This document shows positions 1-4,885 of a DNA stretch of 30,820 nt, one piece after another. Origin of the DNA: a virus; the IMG/VR virus record IMGVR_UViG_3300045970_000325, positions 1 to 30,820 of that record; one strand, written 5' to 3'. Position numbers and translations under genes: made by a program. The notes beneath the pieces were generated by a model, which worked only from the letters and a program-made list of their open reading frames with translations, did not search any database and was not told the origin of the DNA. Numbering within the stretch: the stretch's first letter is position 1; every line of letters starts with the position of its first letter.

Positions 1-268
1 TGGCACCCTCGTACTTGGCGTCCATGCACTGGGTGTGGTTGCCGGAAGGGTTGTAGATCTGGAAGCCGCCAGCGTAGTCATCCGTGCTGCCCAGATCTGC
101 CTCCTTCATGGCCTTCACGAAGGAACCGTTGGCCGGCCGGATCTTGACCCAGGCGAAGCCGCAGGGATACCACTGATCCGGATGCTTGTCCAGGTAGGCC
201 TGGGTGGCCTTTGAGGCCTCCTGCTGGGCCAACGTGTAGATCAGCATCTCGTCATCGTAGGTCTTCAC
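1..268 (-). CDS. Conserved phage hypothetical protein (C-terminus beyond window)
   Basis: The frame is open from a GTG at 268 to the window edge, so the C-terminus is missing. The visible product starts VKTYDDEMLIYTLAQQEAS and contains a Trp/Gly-rich core (YPCGFAWVKI, then GGFQIYNPSGNH, then DAKYEGA). It looks soluble, with no signal peptide or membrane segment. The start is chosen because GTG overlaps the TGA of the upstream gene (GTGA), the same coupling used throughout the window; an ATG eight codons in is the alternative. I recall similar proteins in other large phages but no function. It is last in a three-gene unit that starts at 773, so it should share that promoter. Confidence 0.75.
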   Translation of the reverse strand, partial: MKTYDDEMLIYTLAQQEASKATQAYLDKHPDQWYPCGFAWVKIRPANGSFVKAMKEADLGSTDDYAGGFQIYNPSGNHTQCMDAKYEGA

Positions 269-489
269 TTGGAGACCCCCAGAAATACCTGTTGAAACTC
301 CTTGAACTTGCAGAGCGTCTCGAAGTTGAGCATCTTGAAGAGCATACCATCCGTCAAGAAGATGTGCTGGCCATTGTCGGCCGTGATGGTGATACCAACC
401 CCACGAACTCGCTCCATGCGCAGTTCGTCTGCAGTCCCGCGGTTGATGATGGCCAGGGGCTGGCCACAGTCGTTGTGTCCGATATGCAT
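265..489 (-). CDS. Small phage protein, 74 aa, unknown function
   Basis: The product begins MHIGHNDCGQPLAIINRG and contains a mixed beta-type stretch (RVRGVGITITADNGQHIFLTD), then an amphipathic C-terminal segment rich in Phe and Lys. The frame is open upstream, but ATG 489 is chosen because it overlaps the stop of the preceding gene as TGATG, implying re-initiation. Its end overlaps the GTG of the next gene by 4 nt. No domain is recognised. It is the second gene of the 773 to 1 unit downstream of the extended -10 promoter and RBS hairpin. Confidence 0.7.
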   Translation of the reverse strand: MHIGHNDCGQPLAIINRGTADELRMERVRGVGITITADNGQHIFLTDGMLFKMLNFETLCKFKEFQQVFLGVSK

Positions 490-773
490 CAGTCTGCTCC
501 GTGGAAGATGTGGTGGACGACCATGAACATGATGTCGCGGACGGCGGTGTCGGTCGCCCCGTAGAACTGCCATACCTCAGCGTGGGCCTCGAGGTGACGC
601 AGGGTCGTCAGAGCGTCGGCACCCTCATCGTTGACCAACTTCATCAACTCGCGGTTGAGGTCGTTCGCTACATTCTCGGCACCCTCGTAACCTTCGCCGG
701 TGTAGAGGCCCCAGTCATCAGCACTCAGCCAGGCTGAACACTTGATAGTTCGTGTGACATTGATACCTCTCAT
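489..773 (-). CDS. Small phage protein, 94 aa, unknown function
   Basis: The product begins MRGINVTRTIKCSAWLSAD. It is mostly helical in appearance, acidic in the middle (GEGYEGAENVANDLNREL), and ends with a His-rich segment (MFMVVHHIFHGAD). ATG 773 is preceded by a strong Shine-Dalgarno (CGGAGG, 4-5 nt spacing), and that SD is one arm of a 17-bp hairpin at 778-814 (see the regulatory entries). First gene of a three-gene unit. No family is recognised; the sequence supports it as a real gene through its RBS, dedicated promoter and coupling to the next gene. Confidence 0.75.
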   Translation of the reverse strand: MRGINVTRTIKCSAWLSADDWGLYTGEGYEGAENVANDLNRELMKLVNDEGADALTTLRHLEAHAEVWQFYGATDTAVRDIMFMVVHHIFHGAD

Positions 774-777
774 GAGA

Positions 778-814
778 CCTCCGTTGCGATAGAACTATTC
801 TATCACAACGGAGG
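778..814 (-). promoter_or_regulatory. RBS-sequestering hairpin containing a promoter -10
   Basis: Arms 778-794 and 798-814 pair over 17 positions with a single mismatch (787/805) and a 3-nt loop. On the minus strand the 3' arm carries CAACGGAGG, the Shine-Dalgarno of the gene starting at 773, and the 5' arm carries its complement CCTCCGTTG. The -10 element TAGAAT lies inside the hairpin, so a transcript from this promoter would start past the 5' arm and leave the SD free, whereas read-through from the protease gene would bury it. This is the logic described for T4 genes e, soc and 49. The hairpin also sits where a terminator for the protease gene would be, but no U-run follows. Confidence 0.7.
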
Positions 815-825
815 GCAGAGGTGTA
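797..825 (-). promoter_or_regulatory. Extended -10 promoter for the 773 operon
   Basis: Minus-strand TACACC (820-825), 17-nt spacer, then TGTGA-TAGAAT with the -10 at 797-802. It is one of three near-identical elements (others near 3875 and 4838) sharing GTGRTANAAT preceded 16-17 nt upstream by TACAC/CACAC. It lies 23 nt upstream of ATG 773. Confidence 0.55.
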
Positions 826-853
826 GGTCGATGTGTAACCGACCTGAAAGTTG

Positions 854-1657
854 TTACTTCGCTACGATGGTCCAGGCGTCAGAGACCAGAGCATTCATGT
901 TGTTGAACCAGGCATAGTCCATCGTGAAGTAGCCTTGATTGCCCCAGGTAGGACCGAAGGAGTTGCGGCAGAGGACCTGTTGTGAAGCGTCGTCGTAGCC
1001 GACAGCAACAACCGCGTGAGCACCAATCATCTTTGTGCCGGCGGCTGGGTATGGCAGCTTGCCTGTTGGCTTGGTGATGGAGATGAAGGTATCAGGGACG
1101 GTGAAGCCGAAGGCAACTGGACGACCGTTGGCCAGTGCATCCTTCATACCGGCGAAGGTGGTGACCCGCACATAGGAGGCGATGAGACCAGCGACAGGCT
1201 TGCCGGTGATGTAGGCGCCGCTCGGTGGTTGGGTCAGGACCTTGCTGGTGTCGTACGGCCAGGTAGTCTCATCAGCAGCACCGAGCGTGGACACAGACTT
1301 GACGGCGTTGCGGATCTGGCAGCCACTGTCAGATCCCGTGCGGCCTTCAAGGGCGCGTGCGTTCCAGTAGACGAAGAGACGTGAGCGGTCAGAGATCTTC
1401 AGGACTGTCTCGAGGACGCCAGTGACAGCATGACCAACGCATGAGTTGGGTACACCTTGTTGCTCGACCGGACCGAAGCGACCGCGCAGGTCAACCTCAG
1501 TAGGAGCGTTGCCAAGTCCACAAGTCTGTTCGTAGGTGTGGTCCCGTGGGTCATGGACGTCAGGGATCCAGCTTGCGAGAGACTGCTCGACTGCCTTGGT
1601 GGCGGCCATACCGAACAGCTTGAGAAGGAGGGCCTTGAGGAAGGAAAGAAAGGACAT
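854..1657 (-). CDS. Papain-like (C1A) cysteine protease with N-terminal hydrophobic segment
   Basis: A 267-aa protein. Residues 1-20 (MSFLSFLKALLLKLFGMAA) form a hydrophobic helix that could be an uncleaved anchor or signal. The papain catalytic set is complete: oxyanion Gln67 six residues before nucleophile Cys73 (QQGVPNSC), His214 in IGAHAVVAVGYD, and Asn232 in CRNSFGPTWGNQGYF. The propeptide-like stretch is short (about residues 28-60, with DPRDHTYEQ). ATG 1657 is preferred over the TTG four codons upstream because GGAG lies 6 nt before it. It has its own late promoter box (1696-1702) and directly follows two PEP-CTERM genes. Such a protease could process virion or cell-surface proteins; the substrate is not evident. 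Confidence 0.88.
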   Translation of the reverse strand: MSFLSFLKALLLKLFGMAATKAVEQSLASWIPDVHDPRDHTYEQTCGLGNAPTEVDLRGRFGPVEQQGVPNSCVGHAVTGVLETVLKISDRSRLFVYWNARALEGRTGSDSGCQIRNAVKSVSTLGAADETTWPYDTSKVLTQPPSGAYITGKPVAGLIASYVRVTTFAGMKDALANGRPVAFGFTVPDTFISITKPTGKLPYPAAGTKMIGAHAVVAVGYDDASQQVLCRNSFGPTWGNQGYFTMDYAWFNNMNALVSDAWTIVAK

Positions 1658-1674
1658 GGGTAGCTCCAATGAAA

Positions 1675-1696
1675 AGAGGGATCAATTGATCCCTCT
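1675..1696 (-). terminator. Intrinsic terminator after the 200-aa PEP-CTERM gene
   Basis: A perfect 22-bp palindrome (AGAGGGATCAATTGATCCCTCT) followed on the minus strand by TTTTC. It sits 23 nt past the stop of the gene ending at 1719. The late promoter box ATAAATA abuts and overlaps its 5' arm, so the local promoter would start inside the stem. Confidence 0.75.
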
Positions 1697-1702
1697 ATTT
1701 AT
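1696..1702 (-). promoter_or_regulatory. T4-type late promoter box, protease gene
   Basis: Minus-strand CATAAATAG, matching the TATAAATA-type late -10 of T4-like phages, located 38 nt upstream of ATG 1657. The expected start lies within the 5' arm of the 1675-1696 terminator hairpin. Confidence 0.65.
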
Positions 1703-1718
1703 GGAGCCGCGCAGCTGA

Positions 1719-2321
1719 TCAACGGCGGCGACGAAGTGCCAGTAGACCCAGGACGCCAAGACCTGAGAGGCCCATCGCGCCTGTTGTCGGTTCAGGCACT
1801 GCTGCTGCCGCGTAGACGTACTGTGTGTAGGTCTTGTTGTCCAGCGAGAAGGCGGAGAAGGCCGAGTTGCCAGAGCCAGCAGCTGACATCCATGTCAGGG
1901 CCAGCGGCACCGCGTTGCCCAGCGAGATGTTGTCGACGATTTCGAAGTTGACACCAGAGAGGACCCAGACACCAAGCTGGACAGCAGCGGTAGTCTCAGC
2001 GGAGTTGACCATCGGGGCCGTGTAGGTCAGGAAGTTGGCGAGGTTGCCGCTGATGCCGCTGCTGACGTAGTCCATCGTCGATGGTGGGGTGTTGCTCGAG
2101 CCTGGCAGCGACGTCGAGTAGATCGTGAGGCTGTCGCCGTTGTAGGTAGCGAGCAAGCCACCAATGGTCGTCGTGAAGTTGTTGACAAACCCCGTGCCTG
2201 TCGAGATGGTGCCTTGACCCTGCGGTGCGAAGGCTGGACCGTTGAAGGCGACTGGGCCAAAGGTAACGGCTTGGGTAGCCATCGAGATGGTGAGTGCGGC
2301 GAGTGCGAGAAGCTTCTTCAT
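1719..2321 (-). CDS. PEP-CTERM sorting-domain surface protein (short paralog)
   Basis: A 200-aa secreted protein. Signal peptide at residues 1-18 (MKKLLALAALTISMATQA). The beta-rich, Ser/Thr/Gly-rich body ends in a canonical PEP-CTERM tripartite signal: VPEPTT at 175-180, a hydrophobic helix, then RRRR. In exosortase hosts this signal directs export, cleavage and surface/EPS attachment. It is a diverged paralog of the next upstream protein: TIYSTS (66-71) aligns with TVFCVD, and TAAVQLGVWVL with SAGLQLAVWEL. It has no Cys at all, so the putative thioester of its paralog cannot form. The SD AAGGA lies 6 nt before the ATG. Own late promoter box at 2365-2371; terminator at 1675-1696. Confidence 0.85.
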   Translation of the reverse strand: MKKLLALAALTISMATQAVTFGPVAFNGPAFAPQGQGTISTGTGFVNNFTTTIGGLLATYNGDSLTIYSTSLPGSSNTPPSTMDYVSSGISGNLANFLTYTAPMVNSAETTAAVQLGVWVLSGVNFEIVDNISLGNAVPLALTWMSAAGSGNSAFSAFSLDNKTYTQYVYAAAAVPEPTTGAMGLSGLGVLGLLALRRRR

Positions 2322-2340
2322 GATAGGTCCTTGATATGGA

Positions 2341-2366
2341 AAGGGGAGATCCGTAGATCTCCCCTT
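2341..2366 (-). terminator. Hairpin terminator after the 245-aa PEP-CTERM gene
   Basis: A perfect 11-bp stem (2341-2351 with 2356-2366) closed on the minus strand by C(UACG)G, a stable UNCG-type tetraloop. Only a weak T-run (CCCCTTTCC) follows. The 5' arm overlaps the TAAATA late box, the same arrangement as at 1675-1702 and 24082-24111. Confidence 0.65.
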
Positions 2367-2371
2367 ATTTA
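2365..2371 (-). promoter_or_regulatory. T4-type late promoter box, 200-aa PEP-CTERM gene
   Basis: Minus-strand GCGTAAATAAGG, 43 nt upstream of ATG 2321. The box runs straight into the 5' arm of the 2341-2366 hairpin, so transcripts initiated here should lack part of that arm. Confidence 0.6.
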
Positions 2372-2391
2372 CGCCTTGCAGCGCGGTAGGC

Positions 2392-3129
2392 TTAGACCTT
2401 GTTCTTGCGGCTCAGGCCGAAGACGCCAAGCAGACCCAGACCGGCGAGGGCCAGGCTGGTAGGCTCAGGGACGTCGCAGGCACCGTTGCCGATGGAGCAG
2501 CTGTCACCAGGAGTGAACGACGCGGTGATGAAGTTCTGGTAGTTCGGCTTCGAACGGTAGGCTTCGTCGGCGAACAGGCTGATCGTGTAGTCAGCGTTCG
2601 ACGTTACAGCACCGGCCAGGAGCGTGTTAGCCCAGGCTTGGGCTGCAGCCGGAGCAGAGCCAGCGTTGAAATTGCCAGTGCCCAGTGAGCCGCCTTCGCC
2701 GTCGTACAGGAGTTCCCACACAGCGAGTTGCAGGCCAGCCGAGGTAGCCGCATCGATGCTGGAGACACCGTTGTTGTACGTGAACAGCTTGGACAGAGCG
2801 TTGATGTTGGCAGGCTCGAGCGCGACGCCGAAGTCAGCTTGCGCGTAGTCGATCTTGTCGTACGTGATGGCTGAACCGAATGTACCGGCGTGCGAGAACA
2901 GGTCCACGCAGAACACCGTGTAGGGTGCAGGCCCGAAACTGTCAGTAAACGTGGCAGACAGGCCGCCGATACCAGCGGAGACCGGGCTGCCCCAGCCAAA
3001 CACGACGCCGCCGGGAGCACCAGCTTGTTCGAAGCCGGTGAGGGTCAGAGTGCCGGAGGTGGTGACCGGCGAGGCAGATGCGGCAAAGGCTGCGACAGCC
3101 AGAGCCAGGGAAGAGAGGATACGCTTCAT
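2392..3129 (-). CDS. PEP-CTERM surface protein with thioester-like Cys/Gln signature
   Basis: A 245-aa secreted protein. Signal peptide at residues 1-19 (MKRILSSLALAVAAFAASA), VPEPTS at 220-225, then a hydrophobic helix and the basic tail SRKNKV: a full PEP-CTERM signal. The body contains YTVFCVDLF (Cys74) and, about 60 residues on, SAGLQLAVWELLYDGEG (Gln134). This spacing and context resemble Cys-Gln thioester adhesin domains, in which Cys and Gln crosslink and then attack target surfaces; that reading is an inference. Cys211 and Cys218 near the C-terminus could form a disulfide. Driven by a sigma70-like promoter (3176-3205) rather than a late box, suggesting earlier or host-polymerase expression than its neighbours. 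Confidence 0.88.
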   Translation of the reverse strand: MKRILSSLALAVAAFAASASPVTTSGTLTLTGFEQAGAPGGVVFGWGSPVSAGIGGLSATFTDSFGPAPYTVFCVDLFSHAGTFGSAITYDKIDYAQADFGVALEPANINALSKLFTYNNGVSSIDAATSAGLQLAVWELLYDGEGGSLGTGNFNAGSAPAAAQAWANTLLAGAVTSNADYTISLFADEAYRSKPNYQNFITASFTPGDSCSIGNGACDVPEPTSLALAGLGLLGVFGLSRKNKV

Positions 3130-3175
3130 GGGAAACCTTTCGGTTGATGGTTATGAAAATTCAAGTGACAGATGC

Positions 3176-3205
3176 ATTGTAGTCTATGTAGGGCAATCTG
3201 TACAA
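3176..3205 (-). promoter_or_regulatory. Sigma70-like promoter for the 245-aa PEP-CTERM gene
   Basis: Minus-strand TTGTAC (3200-3205), 18-nt spacer, TACAAT (3176-3181), in an AT-rich gap, 46 nt upstream of ATG 3129. No late box is present in this gap. Confidence 0.5.
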
Positions 3206-3209
3206 GTGT

Positions 3210-3425
3210 TTACGATGTTTTTATAGGTTGAACTGCCTCCACGTAGACGGTGAATAACATACCCTGGGCCAGGTAGCGGATCCTGACCTCGAGCACCTTG
3301 AACTTGGTATGGCCATCGAAGATGACGTCGTCCTTGCGCGGGACGAAGGGTACCACGTCAGTCTGGCTCGTCTGCAAGACGTCATCGCCCCGCAGAATGC
3401 AGACCTCGTAGAGACCGTTGGCCAT
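3210..3425 (-). CDS. Small phage protein, 71 aa, unknown function
   Basis: The product begins MANGLYEVCILRGDDVLQTS and is beta-rich (VVPFVPRKDDVIFDG, then FKVLEVRIRYLAQGMLFTVYVEAV). The reading frame is open 69 nt further upstream, but ATG 3425 overlaps the stop of the preceding gene (TGATG), so coupled initiation there is preferred. No homologue is recognised. Second gene of the 3850 unit; the sigma70-like promoter of the next gene begins immediately after its stop. Confidence 0.7.
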   Translation of the reverse strand: MANGLYEVCILRGDDVLQTSQTDVVPFVPRKDDVIFDGHTKFKVLEVRIRYLAQGMLFTVYVEAVQPIKTS

Positions 3426-3850
3426 CAGAAGTGCGGGTTCTGTTCGTAGATGTGACCAGCGACCATGCCCCAGGTGCCACCTGGCTGGTACCATCCAGAG
3501 GTCAGGCCCTTGCGGCGATAAGTGTGACCGGTTGAAGTCGTCACCTGGAAGGTAGGCGTGATCTTGACGATGGTGCCGTCCGGGTAGTAGTCACCATTGA
3601 AGCCGTAGGAGACCTCGTCACCCACCGCCGGGGCATTGATGATGTCGTACCGAGGGCTGTGATGGGGACCGTTGTCAATCGGGAGATAGTCACGTGCAGT
3701 CATCGCCGTGATGTACCTGGACAGGCGTGAGACCGTCTCGAAGTCCTTCCAGTCCCAGCGTGATTGCCAGGTCGGGTCCGAGTGTTGCTGGGCGACCAAC
3801 TGGGTGGCTACCTCTACAGGCAGACCGTTCTCAACTTTCACGAAGATCAT
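3425..3850 (-). CDS. Phage hypothetical protein, 141 aa, two-part architecture
   Basis: The product begins MIFVKVENGLPVEVATQLV. Residues 1-60 are helical and charged. The C-terminal half is a Gly/Trp/Tyr-rich beta region (GDEVSYGFNGDYYPDGTIV, then GHTYRRKG, then SGWYQPGGTWGMVAGHI) resembling a small barrel repeated in other phage proteins; no function is known to me. ATG 3850 has a strong SD (AAGGAG, 7 nt spacing) and is preferred over an ATG 36 nt upstream that would overlap the promoter. A promoter of the shared extended -10 family lies 24 nt upstream. Confidence 0.75.
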   Translation of the reverse strand: MIFVKVENGLPVEVATQLVAQQHSDPTWQSRWDWKDFETVSRLSRYITAMTARDYLPIDNGPHHSPRYDIINAPAVGDEVSYGFNGDYYPDGTIVKITPTFQVTTSTGHTYRRKGLTSGWYQPGGTWGMVAGHIYEQNPHF

Positions 3851-3874
3851 GATGGGTCTCCTTGCAATATGCCC

Positions 3875-3902
3875 ATTATACCACACTGGCCAGGAAAGTG
3901 TA
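3875..3902 (-). promoter_or_regulatory. Extended -10 promoter for the 3850 operon
   Basis: Minus-strand TACACT (3897-3902), 16-nt spacer, GTGTGG-TATAAT with the -10 at 3875-3880: a perfect hexamer with the TGn extension. Second copy of the motif seen at 797-825 and 4838-4866. A short imperfect inverted repeat (ACACT ... AGTGT) surrounds the spacer. Confidence 0.65.
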
Positions 3903-3915
3903 GGTTGTTACACGC

Positions 3916-4314
3916 TCAATCCAGGACCCTGCGCAGGAGGATCTCCTGCTCTCGGAGGGCTCCGAGCTCCCACGGCTGCTCGAGGTAGGGTGTGTCTGCC
4001 TCGTAGACCTTGCCACACCAGGACCGTCGGTTGTCTCCGAGGTTCTTCAGCCTACCGGAGGCGTACTGCTGCACATGGATCAGCTCATGGGCCAGTGCTA
4101 TGCCGATCTCGTGAGGGCCATTGACTGGGTCAAGCTCCAGCTCGAAGTGCTTGCCATCGAAGGCGACCTGCCCCGGATCCTTCAACCCCTTGACCAAGGA
4201 GATGTGCAGGGTGTGCGTGTAGCGGTCCAGCTTCAGCTCCTTCATCATCCTCGGGACGATGTAGGCGACGTAGCGACCCTTGCGGATCTTCAGGCCGAAG
4301 ATGCCGACGTTCAT
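3916..4314 (-). CDS. Putative zinc metalloprotease (HExxH), 132 aa
   Basis: Residues 73-83 are ALAHELIHVQQ: an HExxH zinc site (His76, Glu77, His80). A downstream acidic/Trp stretch (LEQPWELGALREQE, about 111-124) is a candidate for the third ligand, as in phage metallopeptidases with a PWE-x-A segment. Residues 51-65 are likely the edge strand of the fold. There is no signal peptide, so it probably acts in the cytoplasm. The frame is open 60 nt upstream, but ATG 4314 overlaps the preceding stop (ATGA), so that start is chosen. Last gene of the 4831-3916 unit. Substrate unknown; a small phage metalloprotease could process virion proteins or host factors. Confidence 0.75.
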   Translation of the reverse strand: MNVGIFGLKIRKGRYVAYIVPRMMKELKLDRYTHTLHISLVKGLKDPGQVAFDGKHFELELDPVNGPHEIGIALAHELIHVQQYASGRLKNLGDNRRSWCGKVYEADTPYLEQPWELGALREQEILLRRVLD

Positions 4315-4583
4315 GTGTGGCTCTGGGGTGGCCAGTCCTTCGGGCGGTGCTGCCACCTGATCTGGTCCTGACACCGGCTGATGATAGTTGCCCAGATCTG
4401 GACCTCAATCTCATCGCAGTCGCTCGACAGTGGGTAGGACCAGCACTGACCATTCCACCACCGGACCACGGTAGGCTGACCGTAGATGCTGGCTGGCCAC
4501 CAACCGATGGAGGGCGGTGGTCCGCTGTGCCAGATGGACGCCCGAAGCCTGTCCTCGAAGTCCTCAAGAAAGGTGATGGTCAT
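4311..4583 (-). CDS. Trp-rich phage protein, 90 aa, unknown function
   Basis: The product begins MTITFLEDFEDRLRASIWH and has eight Trp residues in 90, including GWWPAS, VVRWWNGQCWSYP and the C-terminal DWPPQ. The pattern W-W-N-G-x-x-W recalls small Trp-rich domains in many phage and actinobacterial proteins, but I cannot assign it. It overlaps the gene on each side by 4 nt (ATGA), so it is translationally coupled in the unit 4831 to 3916. Confidence 0.7.
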   Translation of the reverse strand: MTITFLEDFEDRLRASIWHSGPPPSIGWWPASIYGQPTVVRWWNGQCWSYPLSSDCDEIEVQIWATIISRCQDQIRWQHRPKDWPPQSHT

Positions 4584-4831
4584 GGGCGCCGCTTCTTCCA
4601 GGTGTAGTCGACCCCGTCTGGGGTCTTGCCGTCTACGACGCTGTCAACACCCGGCTTGCCGATGCTGTCGGGGTTTTCAACGCACATGGTGACAAAGGTC
4701 CGACCGAGGTTGCGTAGAACCTGCATCCTCTCGAGGGCGTAGGACATCTCGCTCATGTCGAGATACTCGGCAGTCGGGAAGAGGTCGGTACCGCCTGGAT
4801 CTGGCGTGTGGTAGTAGATTACGATGCTCAT
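4580..4831 (-). CDS. Conserved phage hypothetical protein, 83 aa
   Basis: The product begins MSIVIYYHTPDPGGTDLF and contains a helical mid-section (YLDMSEMSYALERMQVLRN), then GRTFVTMCVENPDSIGKPG and a basic end (YTWKKRRP). I recall similar small proteins in other large phages, without a function. No Shine-Dalgarno precedes ATG 4831, and the -10 (4838-4843) ends only 6 nt before it, so the mRNA may be leaderless. First gene of a three-gene coupled unit ending with the metalloprotease. Confidence 0.72.
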   Translation of the reverse strand: MSIVIYYHTPDPGGTDLFPTAEYLDMSEMSYALERMQVLRNLGRTFVTMCVENPDSIGKPGVDSVVDGKTPDGVDYTWKKRRP

Positions 4832-4837
4832 GGTTGC

Positions 4838-4866
4838 ATTGTATCACACTCTCCGAAGAAAGTGTG
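4838..4866 (-). promoter_or_regulatory. Extended -10 promoter for the 4831 operon
   Basis: Minus-strand CACACT (4861-4866), 17-nt spacer, GTGTGA-TACAAT with the -10 at 4838-4843. Third copy of the GTGTGRTANAAT family. The predicted start coincides with ATG 4831. Confidence 0.55.
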
Positions 4867-4872
4867 ATACAA
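4839..4872 (-). terminator. Very stable UUCG-capped hairpin between the LamG adhesin gene and the 4831 operon
   Basis: Arms 4839-4850 and 4861-4872 are perfectly complementary (12 bp). The 10-nt interior extends the stem on the minus strand and ends in C(UUCG)G. It lies 14 nt past the stop of the gene ending at 4886 and could stop or process that transcript, although no U-run follows. It includes most of the promoter for the next gene. Confidence 0.6.
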
Positions 4873-4885
4873 GTGTAACCTGAGT

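Noticed and set aside
1016-1384. Plus-strand 122-codon frame opposite the papain-like protease
   Set aside because: No RBS, no recognisable motif, entirely inside a well-supported minus-strand gene.
3708-4124. Plus-strand 138-codon frame across the 3850-3916 gap
   Set aside because: It crosses the start of one minus-strand gene and the end of another with no RBS; composition is Arg/Pro/Cys-rich as in antisense frames.
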